64,000 nucleotides of DNA from Marinobacter fuscus (GCF_003007675.1 NZ_PXNP01000109.1:187389-251388); one strand, 5' to 3'. Shown: positions 38,551 to 50,105, counted from the stretch's first letter. Numbers and translations: made by a program. The notes: generated by a model from the letters alone, not told the origin.

Positions 38551-40968
38551 TCACAGTATTTTACATTGGGCGCGAACCTGGTTATCGGCACTTATCCAGA
38601 ATGGCTGGGTGCGCCAGATCTCAGACATTACCAATCCCAGCGGGGTGAACTTCAGTGTAATCTGGCCGGAACAGGCGGTGTTGAAAGCGTTTGCGCCCGC
38701 AACCCGGTAGCGGGCCGTAACGTCTTCATGGGGGTGTCCGAAATGATGGCGGTATCCGGCCGTGTAGATGACCGTATCCGGGCGTATCCATTCGATCCAG
38801 GCGCGTGACGACGACGTTTTGCTGCCATGGTGGGGCGCTATCACAAACCGCTGCCCTGCCAGCTTTGCCGCTGGCCAGGGCTCCAAGATCATTTCCGTTT
38901 CCACCCGGGTACTGATATCCCCCGTTAATAGAAGCTCAGCGCCTGACGGCCGGTGCCGCAGGCTCAGCACACAGGATGCATCATTGCCCTGCGCCTGCTC
39001 GCGGGTGCGCCAGAACGACAACTCCAGGCCAGGCCAGAGCCAGACATCCTGCCTGCACCGTTTGACCGGCCGGTTCAGGCGCCCGGAAACAAGCTCCGGC
39101 TCGCCACTGACAATATCGCCGATGGGAAACGCTTCAGCTAGCGCCTCCAGCCCGCCAGCATGATCACTGTCACCATGACTGATAACCAGCAGGTCGATGG
39201 CCTTCACGCCCATGGCGCGAAGCCCGGGAATCAGCACACTTTCAACAGCCGAATACACACCTTTCACCTCCGGGCCCGTATCGTAGATCATCACCTTGTG
39301 CCCTGTCCGGGCAACCACGGCCAGCCCCTGCCCGACGTCCAGCACACGCACTTCCGGAATCGCCACCAGGGGGTTCTCACCGTCAACCGAATCACCCGAT
39401 ACGCTGCATACCGACAACCCCATGGCGGCAACGAGCAAGCCACACCACCGCCAGTCTGGCCAGCGAACCCCGAACAGCACCAGCGCAGCCACGGAAATCG
39501 CCAATGGCAAAGACATCACCTGAAGACTGCCCAGCGGCAGGCTTGCCACGTGGCCAAGCCAATACCAAAGCAGGCCCAGACTGCCGTCGTAGCCATACAC
39601 AACCCACGGTTCTGCAGGCACGCCCGCAAATACAAGTACCGCACCTGCGAACAACAACGGCATAACAATAAGGGTTAACCAGGGAATCGCCAGCAAATTA
39701 GCCAGCATGGCCGCCAGCGGCTGATCCTGCCCGGCCAGCATCAACATCGGCCACAACCCGAAGAACGCCACCAGCTGCGCAAGGAACAGCGACGCCAGCC
39801 AACCCGGCGACCTCAGCCGACCGGCGAAGGCCATCAACAACAACGCCACGGCACCGAAGGAAAGCCAGAAGCCCTGATCCAAAGGGGCCAATGGGTCGAG
39901 CAGCAACACTGCCAGCAGGGCCAGGCTGAACGGCCACCACGCGCTGTGCTGACGGGCTCTGAGCAGATACCAGCCACCAACTGAAACCATGATCAGTGCC
40001 CGCCGCGTAGGCACCGTAAAGCCTGCCAATAACGCATAACCGGTACAGCCACATAAAACCGCGAAAAATATCAGCGTACGCAGGGTCTGCGCCTTCACGG
40101 AGCTGGCAACCCCAGCCAACAGCACCCTGCGCGCAACCAGACCGATGGCCACCGCCACCAGGCCCAGGTGCAATCCGGAAATAGCCACCAAATGGATAGT
40201 GCCGGTCGCTCTGAGCACCTGCCAGTGCTCTTCATTCAAATACCGGCGATCGCCTATCAGCAGGGATGCCACCAGCGGATAGTGCTGTGCGTTACCGAAG
40301 CTTCTCTGCGCCTGTTCCGCCATGTTGCGGTGCCAGTTGTGGTAGCGACAACGAATACCACAGGCAACCGAGTTGTCCTCCTCCACCCTTTTCACGCTCC
40401 CAGTCGCCCGGATACCCTGGCGAAACAGCCAGTTTTCATAGCGGAAGCCGTCCGGGTTCAGGTTGCCATGGGGGCGCTTCAGGGACACCTGCAACTGCAA
40501 ACGATGCCCGGGCAAGGTCTGACCTTTGCGGCCATACCAGGAAAGGCGCAGTTTGTCCGGCAGTGGTCGCTCTGCCTGACTCAGGTCATGCCATCGCGAT
40601 ACGCAAAAATCGAAACGCAAGCTATCAAAGCTGCCCGGTGCTGGCAGACTGCACAGATAGCCGGAAACCTGAAGCGGTGTCCGCTCCAGTTCCGCAGGCA
40701 GTTGTTGCTGGAGGCTACGCTCGGAATGCGCCGCAGCCCAGCCCAACCCCAGGATCGCTGCAAACAGCATCACGGAAACTTTACGTGCAAATAAGCGCCC
40801 TGCGAGAACAAAGGGAAGAAGGGCCAACCCGGCCACAAACAAACCCGCAGATGGTGGCAAGATCGTGAATCGATACAGTAAGATAACGCCCAGCGAAAAT
40901 GCGATAATGCCAACAGGAATCAGTTGCCTGTGGCTGGCCCATCGGCCAGTGACCGGATATTCGGACAA
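38551..40968 (-). CDS. comEC: ComEC/Rec2 DNA-uptake channel protein
   Basis: Inner-membrane channel for single-stranded DNA in natural transformation. 805 residues: N-terminal membrane and OB-like DUF4131 region (1-230), the Competence channel domain with many membrane segments (about 230-520), and a C-terminal metallo-beta-lactamase-like domain with VISHGDSDHAGG and APHHGSKTSSS. The frame is intact. TTG start with GGAGG seven bases upstream. Other competence genes are not in the window, so transformability is not shown. Confidence 0.93.
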   Translation of the reverse strand: MSEYPVTGRWASHRQLIPVGIIAFSLGVILLYRFTILPPSAGLFVAGLALLPFVLAGRLFARKVSVMLFAAILGLGWAAAHSERSLQQQLPAELERTPLQVSGYLCSLPAPGSFDSLRFDFCVSRWHDLSQAERPLPDKLRLSWYGRKGQTLPGHRLQLQVSLKRPHGNLNPDGFRYENWLFRQGIRATGSVKRVEEDNSVACGIRCRYHNWHRNMAEQAQRSFGNAQHYPLVASLLIGDRRYLNEEHWQVLRATGTIHLVAISGLHLGLVAVAIGLVARRVLLAGVASSVKAQTLRTLIFFAVLCGCTGYALLAGFTVPTRRALIMVSVGGWYLLRARQHSAWWPFSLALLAVLLLDPLAPLDQGFWLSFGAVALLLMAFAGRLRSPGWLASLFLAQLVAFFGLWPMLMLAGQDQPLAAMLANLLAIPWLTLIVMPLLFAGAVLVFAGVPAEPWVVYGYDGSLGLLWYWLGHVASLPLGSLQVMSLPLAISVAALVLFGVRWPDWRWCGLLVAAMGLSVCSVSGDSVDGENPLVAIPEVRVLDVGQGLAVVARTGHKVMIYDTGPEVKGVYSAVESVLIPGLRAMGVKAIDLLVISHGDSDHAGGLEALAEAFPIGDIVSGEPELVSGRLNRPVKRCRQDVWLWPGLELSFWRTREQAQGNDASCVLSLRHRPSGAELLLTGDISTRVETEMILEPWPAAKLAGQRFVIAPHHGSKTSSSRAWIEWIRPDTVIYTAGYRHHFGHPHEDVTARYRVAGANAFNTACSGQITLKFTPLGLVMSEIWRTQPFWISADNQVRAQCKIL

Positions 40969-41050
40969 TCCTTGTCCTCCTGTAATTTGAAACTGGCGGC
41001 GTCAGCCTGCCAGCATTACCCAACTCTTTTGCAGACAGGCCGAACTTCCT

Positions 41051-41605
41051 ATGCCGAAGAAGTTCATGAAACGTTACTTGCCCTCCCCTGAGAAAGTGCA
41101 GGCGATGGAGTCGCTACGCTTTATGGGCGACATCCTTCATGAGCCGAACTTGTGGCATATCAACCGGCACGGGGTTGCCCGCGCCTTTCTGGTCGGCGTC
41201 TGGTTCTGCTTTATTCCTATGCCCTTCCAGATGCTCGCCGCAGCCTTTTGCGCCATCTGGTTCAACGCCAATCTGCCGTTATCTGTCGTACTCGTCTGGA
41301 TCAGCAACCCGCTGACCATGCCTCCGATGTTCTACTTCAACTACAAGGTAGGAGCCTGGATACTGAACCGACCGGTTCTGGCATTTGAATTCCAGCTTGA
41401 GTGGGACTGGATCAGCCACCGCTTAGTCGACATCGGCGTCCCCCTGTACCTGGGCTCTCTGGTGATGGCCACCGTCACCGCCTGTGTTGCCTATCTCACC
41501 ATTCAATACATCTGGCGCCGAAAAATCCGAACCGACTGGCGGATACGGCGCCAGAGCCGAAACTCCGATGCTACACCGCCTGCCTCCCGGGATCAGGCCT
41601 CCTGA
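41051..41605 (+). CDS. DUF2062 membrane protein
   Basis: 184 residues. N-terminal YLPSPEKVQAMESLRFMG and WHINRHGVARAFLVGVWFCFIPMPFQM are typical of DUF2062; hydrophobic segments lie at about 45-100 and 130-155, with a basic C-terminal tail. Biochemical role unknown. It is a constant neighbour of comEC and lol genes in pseudomonads. Its 3' end overlaps lolD by 13 bases on the opposite strand. Confidence 0.88.
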   Translation: MPKKFMKRYLPSPEKVQAMESLRFMGDILHEPNLWHINRHGVARAFLVGVWFCFIPMPFQMLAAAFCAIWFNANLPLSVVLVWISNPLTMPPMFYFNYKVGAWILNRPVLAFEFQLEWDWISHRLVDIGVPLYLGSLVMATVTACVAYLTIQYIWRRKIRTDWRIRRQSRNSDATPPASRDQAS

Positions 41606-42291
41606 ACCAGGCGCCCCTGCTCCAGCCGTAACACCCGCCCGAGACTTCTCGCCATCGCCATATCGTGGGTCACCATCACAAACGCCGTACCCGACGTTTC
41701 CTGCAACTCCCCGATCAGCGCCCGAATACCCTCACCTGTGTGCTCGTCCAGATTACCGGTCGGCTCATCCATCAGTACACAGTTCGGATTATTCACCAGT
41801 GCCCTGGCAATTGCCACGCGCTGGCGCTCCCCCCCGGACAATTCGCCGGGCTTGTGCTTCAGCCGCTCACCCAAACCGACCCGGCCCAGTAGAGCCTCGG
41901 CCGTCGGGCGCGCCTGTCGCGGCGACATTTTGCCCAACACACACGGCAGCATTACGTTTTCAAGGGCGGAGAATTCCGGGAGCAGGTGATGGAACTGATA
42001 TACAAACCCTAAATGCTGATTACGGAAACGGGCCCGGCCGGCTTCGGACAAGCCGTGGATATCCTCGCCACAAATTCGGATATGGCCAGACGACGGTTTG
42101 TCCAGGCCGCCCAGCAAATTCAGCAGGGTCGTCTTGCCTGCGCCACTGCTGCCGACAATGGCGACGGTTTCACCAGGACTCACCTGCAGTGAAATATCGG
42201 AAAAAATGGTCAACTTTTCCGGCCCTTCGCTGTAGGTGCGGGTGACCGTCCGACATTCGATAACCGGTAGATTTTTCTGGGTATCACTCAT
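41593..42291 (-). CDS. lolD: Lipoprotein-releasing ABC ATPase LolD
   Basis: ATPase that powers release of outer-membrane lipoproteins from the inner membrane to LolA. 232 residues: Walker A AIVGSSGAGKTTLL (about 44-57), signature LSGGERQRVAIARA, Walker B CVLMDEPTGNLD. The start overlaps the permease gene by 8 bases. No second permease (lolE) follows it; the next gene runs the other way. Confidence 0.95.
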   Translation of the reverse strand: MSDTQKNLPVIECRTVTRTYSEGPEKLTIFSDISLQVSPGETVAIVGSSGAGKTTLLNLLGGLDKPSSGHIRICGEDIHGLSEAGRARFRNQHLGFVYQFHHLLPEFSALENVMLPCVLGKMSPRQARPTAEALLGRVGLGERLKHKPGELSGGERQRVAIARALVNNPNCVLMDEPTGNLDEHTGEGIRALIGELQETSGTAFVMVTHDMAMARSLGRVLRLEQGRLVQEA

Positions 42292-43528
42292 AACGCAGTG
42301 CCTCCGCCGGTTCGACCCGCGAAGCCCGCCAGGCCGGATAGATCGTCGCCAACAAGCTCATTGCCAGGCCCGCTCCACTGATAATCATCACGTCCTCAAG
42401 CAACAACTGGGACGGCAGATAACTGATGAAATACACATCTGCGCTCAGGAACTGGTGCCCCAGGGCATTCTCGAGCCAGGAGATGAACGCACTGATTTTC
42501 AAGGCTCCCAGAATACCCAGTGCCGTGCCGGTAAGCGTGCCAAATACTCCGATCACCGCCCCCTGAACAATAAAAATTCTCATGATGCGCCCGGGCGTTG
42601 CGCCCATCGTCCGAAGAATGGCGATATCGGCCGTTTTGTCGGTTACCACCATCACCAGTGTTGACACAATATTGAACGCAGCCACCGCCACGATGAACAT
42701 GAGCAACAGCCCGATCATGGTTTTTTCCATCCGGATAGCCTGGAACAGATTACCGTGGGTACGGGTCCAGTCAGACACGTAATACTGCCCGCCCAAAGCT
42801 CTGGCCACATCTCCCACTACCCGGGGGGCCGCAAACAGGTCATCAACCAACAGGCGGATACCCTCCGCCTTGCCGTTCGTTCTCATCAGGCGGGCAGCAT
42901 CGTCAAGGTGAATCAGAGCGTAATTACCGTCCAGCTCTGCGCCAACACTGAATATCCCTTTTACCGTAAACCGCTTTAATCGGGGCAAAACCCCGGCGGG
43001 TGTTACCGAGGCCTCCGGCAGAACCACCGTCAGCTTATCGCCAACACCCAGGCGAAGGCTGTTCGCCATCAAACGCCCGATCACGATACCGAACTCTCCT
43101 GGCTTCAGGTCGTCCAGTCCGCCTTCAACGAAGTGGTTGTTAATAATCGAAACACTGGCCTCCTGCTCCGGCAGCACACCGTTGAGCACCACCCCGCGCA
43201 CGTTGCCTCCACCGGTCACCATGCCCTGACCCTGTATGAACGGTGCGGCTGCCAGCACGCGCGGGTAAGACTCCACTTGCCGGTCGATCGAGTGCCAGTC
43301 ATCAAGCGGCCCGTTGGCGCCCTGAATGGTGGCATGGGGCACCATGCCGAGGATCCGCTGCTTGAGCTCCCGGTCGAAGCCGTTCATCACCGACAGCACG
43401 ATAATCAGAACCGCCACCCCCAACATGAGCCCGATCATGGAGGTCAGGGAAATAAATGAAATAAAGTGATTTCGCCGTTTGGCCGCCGTGTATCGGAGGC
43501 CAACATAAAATGATAAGGGTCTGAACAT
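42284..43528 (-). CDS. LolC/LolE-family lipoprotein-releasing permease
   Basis: 414 residues, four membrane helices (about 25-45, 270-295, 315-345, 378-400) with a large periplasmic domain, as in FtsX-like Lol permeases. The loop VTPAGVLPRLKRFTV aligns with the LolC hook (which recruits LolA) rather than with LolE. It is upstream of and overlaps lolD. With no second permease here, it could be a LolF-type protein acting as a homodimer; that is inference. A lolE elsewhere in the genome is not excluded. Confidence 0.92.
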   Translation of the reverse strand: MFRPLSFYVGLRYTAAKRRNHFISFISLTSMIGLMLGVAVLIIVLSVMNGFDRELKQRILGMVPHATIQGANGPLDDWHSIDRQVESYPRVLAAAPFIQGQGMVTGGGNVRGVVLNGVLPEQEASVSIINNHFVEGGLDDLKPGEFGIVIGRLMANSLRLGVGDKLTVVLPEASVTPAGVLPRLKRFTVKGIFSVGAELDGNYALIHLDDAARLMRTNGKAEGIRLLVDDLFAAPRVVGDVARALGGQYYVSDWTRTHGNLFQAIRMEKTMIGLLLMFIVAVAAFNIVSTLVMVVTDKTADIAILRTMGATPGRIMRIFIVQGAVIGVFGTLTGTALGILGALKISAFISWLENALGHQFLSADVYFISYLPSQLLLEDVMIISGAGLAMSLLATIYPAWRASRVEPAEALRYE

Positions 43529-43622
43529 GAAGAACTGCCTGTCGCTACCTTGAGGTCTGTCGGTTAATCTGGAAACTGCTAAACTCTTCTTTAACCAATA
43601 AAATCACCCGTCCGGAGACAGG

Positions 43623-44216
43623 ATGCCAGGCCAGCGAAAAACGCCGCCACGCGGAGACAGTCATCTGGAACGCCGGGAGTTCTTCCGGATAGAAGACCGT
43701 ATCGGGCTTGAAATACGTCGCCTTCACCAGGCGGATACCCACAATCCTGTCGTCGACCCGTTCAGCGACTCGCCAGCGGACGCACTGAGAGCCGAGCTCC
43801 GGCGGCTTGACCAGGATATACGCGGACACCTCGCGAGCCTGGCCGAGCGCGACCGGCTCCTCACCGGGCTGATCAAGTCCCTCAATAGCAAGGTTGACGC
43901 GCTGGCGCGCATTATCGCCTTTGAGCAAAATCCCTTGCAACCCGAGGACTGGCAGGATGTGACCCTGAGCGAGGGTGGCATTACCTTTACTTCCCCGACC
44001 GCCTCGTTCAAGCCCGGTGATCGACTGGCCATTCGCATGACCCTGCCGCCTGAGCTCTACCAGCCCCAGGCCATGGCAGAGGTGCATGACACAAACACGG
44101 GCGCCCAAGGCACCACAAGGGTTCACGCCCTGTTCAGTGACCTTGACGACGGCGACCGACAGCAGATTGCCCGGCATGTGATGCGGTGGCAAATCCGCCA
44201 GCGGCAAAAAGACTAG
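43623..44216 (+). CDS. PilZ-like protein with helical insertion
   Basis: 197 residues. An N-terminal RREFFR (R18xxxR22) and, about 95 residues later, TLSEGGI (114-120) resemble the two c-di-GMP motifs of PilZ, but the expected D/N of the second motif is Thr. Residues ~50-100 between them are charged and helical (coiled-coil-like), larger than in ordinary PilZ domains; tetrameric PilZ proteins such as XCC6012 have a comparable helical insertion and do not bind c-di-GMP. Role unknown. GGAG lies five bases before the ATG; divergent from the lol genes. Confidence 0.7.
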   Translation: MPGQRKTPPRGDSHLERREFFRIEDRIGLEIRRLHQADTHNPVVDPFSDSPADALRAELRRLDQDIRGHLASLAERDRLLTGLIKSLNSKVDALARIIAFEQNPLQPEDWQDVTLSEGGITFTSPTASFKPGDRLAIRMTLPPELYQPQAMAEVHDTNTGAQGTTRVHALFSDLDDGDRQQIARHVMRWQIRQRQKD

Positions 44217-44324
44217 AATGCGGAAACTTGCTGACTTTCGCCAGAAATTTCGCGATATTACGTTTTATTCATTCCACCCGCAGCTGTAAGGCATGCGGTC
44301 AACCAGCGGAGTTGGAGCCCCTCT

Positions 44325-44642
44325 ATGAGAGTTCTAAAAAATACGATGGCTGGCACCATTCTGGTCGCCACCCTGTCCGCCAGCGCTTTGCCTGTTGCTC
44401 ACGCACAGGAGCATGCCGGGCAAGTGGTCGTGCCCATCGGCAATCAGGCTGACCGCAATCAGCTAAACCTTCCTGCCCGCGGCATGAGCGATACCGCAGT
44501 GCGGGCGCGCTGGGGTGCGCCACGCAATATCCGTGGGCCGGTTGGGCACCCCCCGATCAGCCACTGGCAGTACAACGGTTTTACTGTCTACTTCGAAAAC
44601 CATCACGTGGTTCATGCCGTGGCGGACAAAACGAAGAACTGA
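44325..44642 (+). CDS. Small secreted protein, unknown function
   Basis: 105 residues with a signal peptide (hydrophobic core about 9-25, cleavage near AHA-QE). The mature part has GMSDTAVRARWGAP and HWQYNGFTVYFENHHV, a layout like the small BamE/OmlA fold (turn motif, Gly-x-Pro, then W-x-Y and a beta hairpin), but there is no lipobox cysteine. I do not recognise a named family with certainty. GGAG lies seven bases before ATG 44325. It follows the PilZ-like gene by 108 bases. Confidence 0.75.
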   Translation: MRVLKNTMAGTILVATLSASALPVAHAQEHAGQVVVPIGNQADRNQLNLPARGMSDTAVRARWGAPRNIRGPVGHPPISHWQYNGFTVYFENHHVVHAVADKTKN

Positions 44643-44745
44643 TGCCAGCATCTCCCCGTAATTCAGTGCAGTACTGAAGCGCACCGGGCCATGCAGCTTT
44701 TGTCCGGGTCGGATAGACTGTGTGCCTTTGCAACCCATGTGACAC

Positions 44746-45813
44746 GTGAGCCAACAAATAGTGACTTCCAGAACAACGCTACCCGCAGAATGGGCACCCC
44801 AGAGTGCGGTCATCCTGACCTGGCCCCACCCCGGAACAGACTGGGCCGGAATACTGGACGACGTGGAGCCGGTATTCGAGGCTATTGCGAAGGCGGTTTT
44901 GCGCTTTGAACACCTGATTATCAGTTGTGAGTTTGTTGCCCGCCTGCAACAACTCGGGCAGCAGTTAAATGTCCATGCCGAAGCACAGGGCCTGCCCGGG
45001 CGCGTGCTTACGGTGCCGGCTCCCGCCAACGATACCTGGACCCGGGATCATGGCCCCATCACAGTGTGCAAAGGCGACGGTTTTTCCCTGCTGGATTTTC
45101 GCTTTAACGCCTGGGGCGGCAAATTTCCCTATGAAAAAGACAATGCTCTCAGCCGCCACCTGGCGAACGCCGGAGTGTTCGGAAGCCACCCGATGCAAGC
45201 CGTGGATCTAGTTCTGGAAGGAGGCTCGATTGAGTCCGATGGCGCGGGAACACTGCTGACCACCAGTGAATGCCTGCTAACACCATCGCGCAATCCCGCT
45301 CTGGATCGCACGGCGATCGAGCGTCAGCTTTCAGACCTTCTGGGTGCCGAGCGGATACTCTGGCTGAATCATGGTTATCTGGCCGGTGACGACACCGACA
45401 GCCATATCGACACCCTGGCCCGTTTTTGCGCCAAAGACCACATTTGCTATGTTGCCTGCCCGGACGTTGCAGACGAACACTACAGCGCGCTGGCGGCCAT
45501 GGAAGAGGAACTGCAGGAGTTCCGGCAAGCGGATGGGTCGCCTTACAAGCTGACACCATTGCCCTGGCCCGACGCCATTCACAACCAGGACGGCGAGCGG
45601 CTTCCAGCCACTTACGCCAACTTCCTGATTATTAACGATGCTGTCTTGTTGCCGGTCTATGATGTGCCCCAGGACAGCCTGGCCATCTCCGTTTTCGGCA
45701 AACTATTCCCGGAGCGGGAAATCATACCGATTAACTGCCGCCCGCTGATTCACCAGCATGGCAGCCTTCACTGCGTCACCATGCAGGTTCCTGCAGGAGT
45801 GGTAACCCCATGA
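44746..45813 (+). CDS. aguA: Agmatine deiminase
   Basis: Converts agmatine to N-carbamoylputrescine. 355 residues of the peptidyl-arginine-deiminase superfamily: TWTRDHGPI (catalytic Asp/His region), LVLEGGSIESDG, NHGYLAGDDTDSHID and the nucleophile Cys in SLHCVTMQVPAG at the C-terminus. GTG start at 44746 without a clear Shine-Dalgarno; no better start matches. Its stop overlaps the start of the amidase gene, which performs the next step. Confidence 0.93.
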   Translation: MSQQIVTSRTTLPAEWAPQSAVILTWPHPGTDWAGILDDVEPVFEAIAKAVLRFEHLIISCEFVARLQQLGQQLNVHAEAQGLPGRVLTVPAPANDTWTRDHGPITVCKGDGFSLLDFRFNAWGGKFPYEKDNALSRHLANAGVFGSHPMQAVDLVLEGGSIESDGAGTLLTTSECLLTPSRNPALDRTAIERQLSDLLGAERILWLNHGYLAGDDTDSHIDTLARFCAKDHICYVACPDVADEHYSALAAMEEELQEFRQADGSPYKLTPLPWPDAIHNQDGERLPATYANFLIINDAVLLPVYDVPQDSLAISVFGKLFPEREIIPINCRPLIHQHGSLHCVTMQVPAGVVTP

Positions 45814-46730
45814 GCAACAAAGTAAACCCGCTGCTGCGGGTGTCGGCCATCCAGCAACAATGCTCTGACAACAAATCCATAAGCATGGCGACGTCAGAGC
45901 AGCTGATTCGCCAGGCTGCGTCGGAAGGCTCCCGGCTGGTGGTTCTGCAGGAACTCCATGCGACTCTGTATTTTTGCCAGACTGAAGATACTGCCGTGTT
46001 TGACCTGGCTGAGCCCATACCCGGCCCCACCAGTACATGGCTGGCCGGGCTCGCCAAAGAGCTGGGCATTGTTATTGTTGGGTCTGTTTTTGAGCGACGT
46101 ATGAACGGGGTATACCACAATACCTCGGTCGTTTTTGACAGTGACGGCAGCCTGGCGGGGCTCTACCGGAAAATGCACATTCCCGACGACCCCGGATTCT
46201 ACGAGAAGTTTTACTTCACGCCGGGCGATGCCCGGTTCAACAGGGGTGAAAGCGGGTTTACCCCGATTCAAACTTCGGTGGGAAAACTCGGGGTTCTGGT
46301 GTGCTGGGATCAATGGTACCCGGAAGCAGCCCGACTGATGGCACTGGCAGGCGCTGAATTGCTGATCTACCCAACGGCCATCGGCTGGGATACCACAGAC
46401 GAGGCAGATGAGCAGGCACGCCAGCTAGAGGCCTGGGTAACGGTTCAACGGGGCCACGCAGTCGCCAACAACCTGCCGGTTATTGCTCCAAACCGGGTAG
46501 GAACAGAACCCGACCCCGGCGGCCAGAGCGATGGCATACGCTTCTGGGGCAACAGTTTTATCTGCGGCCCTCAGGGTGAATTTCTCGCCCGGGCCGATGA
46601 CCGGCAGGAGTGTGTGCTGTCTGCTGTAATCGACCGGTCGCGCACCGAATCCATCCGTCGCATCTGGCCCTATTTTCGCGACCGCCGAATAGACGCATAC
46701 GGCGACATTCTTACACGGGTACGGGACTAA
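45810..46730 (+). CDS. aguB: N-carbamoylputrescine amidase
   Basis: Nitrilase-superfamily enzyme that yields putrescine, CO2 and ammonia. 306 residues with the Glu-Lys-Cys triad: Glu in VLQELHA, Lys in YRKMHIPDD, Cys in VLVCWDQWYPEA. The ATGA overlap with aguA and pathway logic support the assignment. The moxR gene starts 7 bases downstream. Confidence 0.93.
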   Translation: MSNKVNPLLRVSAIQQQCSDNKSISMATSEQLIRQAASEGSRLVVLQELHATLYFCQTEDTAVFDLAEPIPGPTSTWLAGLAKELGIVIVGSVFERRMNGVYHNTSVVFDSDGSLAGLYRKMHIPDDPGFYEKFYFTPGDARFNRGESGFTPIQTSVGKLGVLVCWDQWYPEAARLMALAGAELLIYPTAIGWDTTDEADEQARQLEAWVTVQRGHAVANNLPVIAPNRVGTEPDPGGQSDGIRFWGNSFICGPQGEFLARADDRQECVLSAVIDRSRTESIRRIWPYFRDRRIDAYGDILTRVRD

Positions 46731-46737
46731 AGCTGGA

Positions 46738-48665
<1,928 letters not shown>

Positions 48666-48680
48666 TATTCCGCCTTCTCC

Positions 48681-49391
48681 ATGGCCTCTCTACCCTGGCT
48701 GGATCCGGATCAGCTGTGGTTTCCTCCGGCGCATGAGGCGCTGGAGGAACCGGACGGCCTGCTTGCTCTGGGCGGCGATTTGTCACCGGAACGCCTGGTG
48801 CTGGCCTACCGCAACGGGATTTTCCCCTGGTTCAGTGACGATCAGCCTATACTCTGGTGGTCGCCGGATCCCCGGTGCGTATTGTTTCCGGGAGAAATCC
48901 ACATTTCCCGCAGCCTCCGGCGCACCCTTAACCAGCAGCGTTTTTACCTGACGACAGACCAGTGTTTCGGGCGGGTCATCCGGTTATGCGGCAGCACGCG
49001 GGCGGAGGGCACCTGGATTACCGCCGATATGCTTGCCGCCTACAGCGAACTCCATCAGCGTGGCATTGCTCACTCTATCGAGATCTGGAACCGCAATCAC
49101 GAGCTGGCTGGCGGTATGTACGGCCTGGCTATTGGCCGCTGTTTTTTCGGCGAATCCATGTTTTCGCTGGAAACCAACGCGTCGAAGGTGCTCATGGTTC
49201 ATCTGGCACGGCAACTGGAGCAGTGGGGCTATCAGATCATGGACTGCCAGGTGGAAAGCGATCACCTGATTTCTATGGGTGCCCGTTGCATTCCTCGGGC
49301 TGAGTTTTTATCTATACTCAGAACAAGCATCCAACAACAGGGCCCGAAAGACTGGCACCTGAACTGGCAATGGCCCGGGCGGGAGCGCTGA
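48681..49391 (+). CDS. aat: Leucyl/phenylalanyl-tRNA-protein transferase
   Basis: Adds Leu or Phe to N-terminal Lys or Arg, creating N-degrons for ClpS/ClpA. 236 residues with LLALGGDLSPERLVLAYRNGIFPW, WWSPDPRCVLFP and EIWNRNHELAGGMYGLAIGRCFFGESMF, all family signatures. It starts 15 bases after trxB; its stop abuts the bpt ATG. ClpA and ClpS, which use its products, are encoded 1.1-3.7 kb away. Confidence 0.95.
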   Translation: MASLPWLDPDQLWFPPAHEALEEPDGLLALGGDLSPERLVLAYRNGIFPWFSDDQPILWWSPDPRCVLFPGEIHISRSLRRTLNQQRFYLTTDQCFGRVIRLCGSTRAEGTWITADMLAAYSELHQRGIAHSIEIWNRNHELAGGMYGLAIGRCFFGESMFSLETNASKVLMVHLARQLEQWGYQIMDCQVESDHLISMGARCIPRAEFLSILRTSIQQQGPKDWHLNWQWPGRER

Positions 49392-50105
49392 ATGAGCAAC
49401 CTCAGAACACTCGTATTTTTTGCCACGCCCCCTCACGAATGCAGCTATCTGCCCGATCGCGAAGCGACAACCATGTTTGTCGACCCCCGGGCCCATATCG
49501 ACAAGAAACTCTATAGCCAACTGACCGCTCTCGGCTTTCGGCGCAGCGGCTCCCATTATTACCGCCCCCACTGCGAAAACTGCAATGCGTGTGTTCCCGT
49601 GCGCTTGCAAGCGGGCGAATTCCGCCCGGACAGAAGCCAGCGCCGAGTTTTGCGCAAGAATGCCGATCTTACCTGTCGCATGGTGCCTGCTGCCTTCAGC
49701 GAAGAGTACTACCAACTGTACGCACGCTACATTGAAGAACGGCACAAAGATGGTGATATGTACCCCCCCTCAAGGGAACAGTTCACCACCTTCCTGGTAG
49801 AAGGCGCCACAGACTCCTGGTTTCTGGAGATGTCTCTTGAGGGTGAACTGGCAGGGATTGCCGCTATCGATTTGGTGGACGATGGCCTGTCTGCCATCTA
49901 TACGTTTTTTGACCCGGAACTTGAGAGCCGCAGCCTTGGTACCTTTGCGGTACTTTGGCAGATAGAAGAAGCCCGGCGCAGAGAACTGCCACATTTGTAT
50001 CTGGGATACTGGATCAAAGCATGCCGGAAGATGAACTACAAAACCCGCTTTCAACCCATCGAAGCACTGCGCGATAGTCACTGGGTGCCGCTATCTGATC
50101 CGTGA
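49392..50105 (+). CDS. bpt: Leucyltransferase of the ATE1-like Bpt family
   Basis: 237 residues of the bacterial aspartate/glutamate leucyl-transferase family, which puts Leu on N-terminal Asp or Glu. N-terminal region has CSYLPDREATT and the HCENCNACVPVRL cysteine cluster; C-terminal GNAT-like half has YTFFDPELESRSLGTFAVL and LYLGYWIKACRKMNYK. No gap after aat. With aat, clpS and clpA it makes a complete bacterial N-degron set. Confidence 0.94.
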   Translation: MSNLRTLVFFATPPHECSYLPDREATTMFVDPRAHIDKKLYSQLTALGFRRSGSHYYRPHCENCNACVPVRLQAGEFRPDRSQRRVLRKNADLTCRMVPAAFSEEYYQLYARYIEERHKDGDMYPPSREQFTTFLVEGATDSWFLEMSLEGELAGIAAIDLVDDGLSAIYTFFDPELESRSLGTFAVLWQIEEARRRELPHLYLGYWIKACRKMNYKTRFQPIEALRDSHWVPLSDP

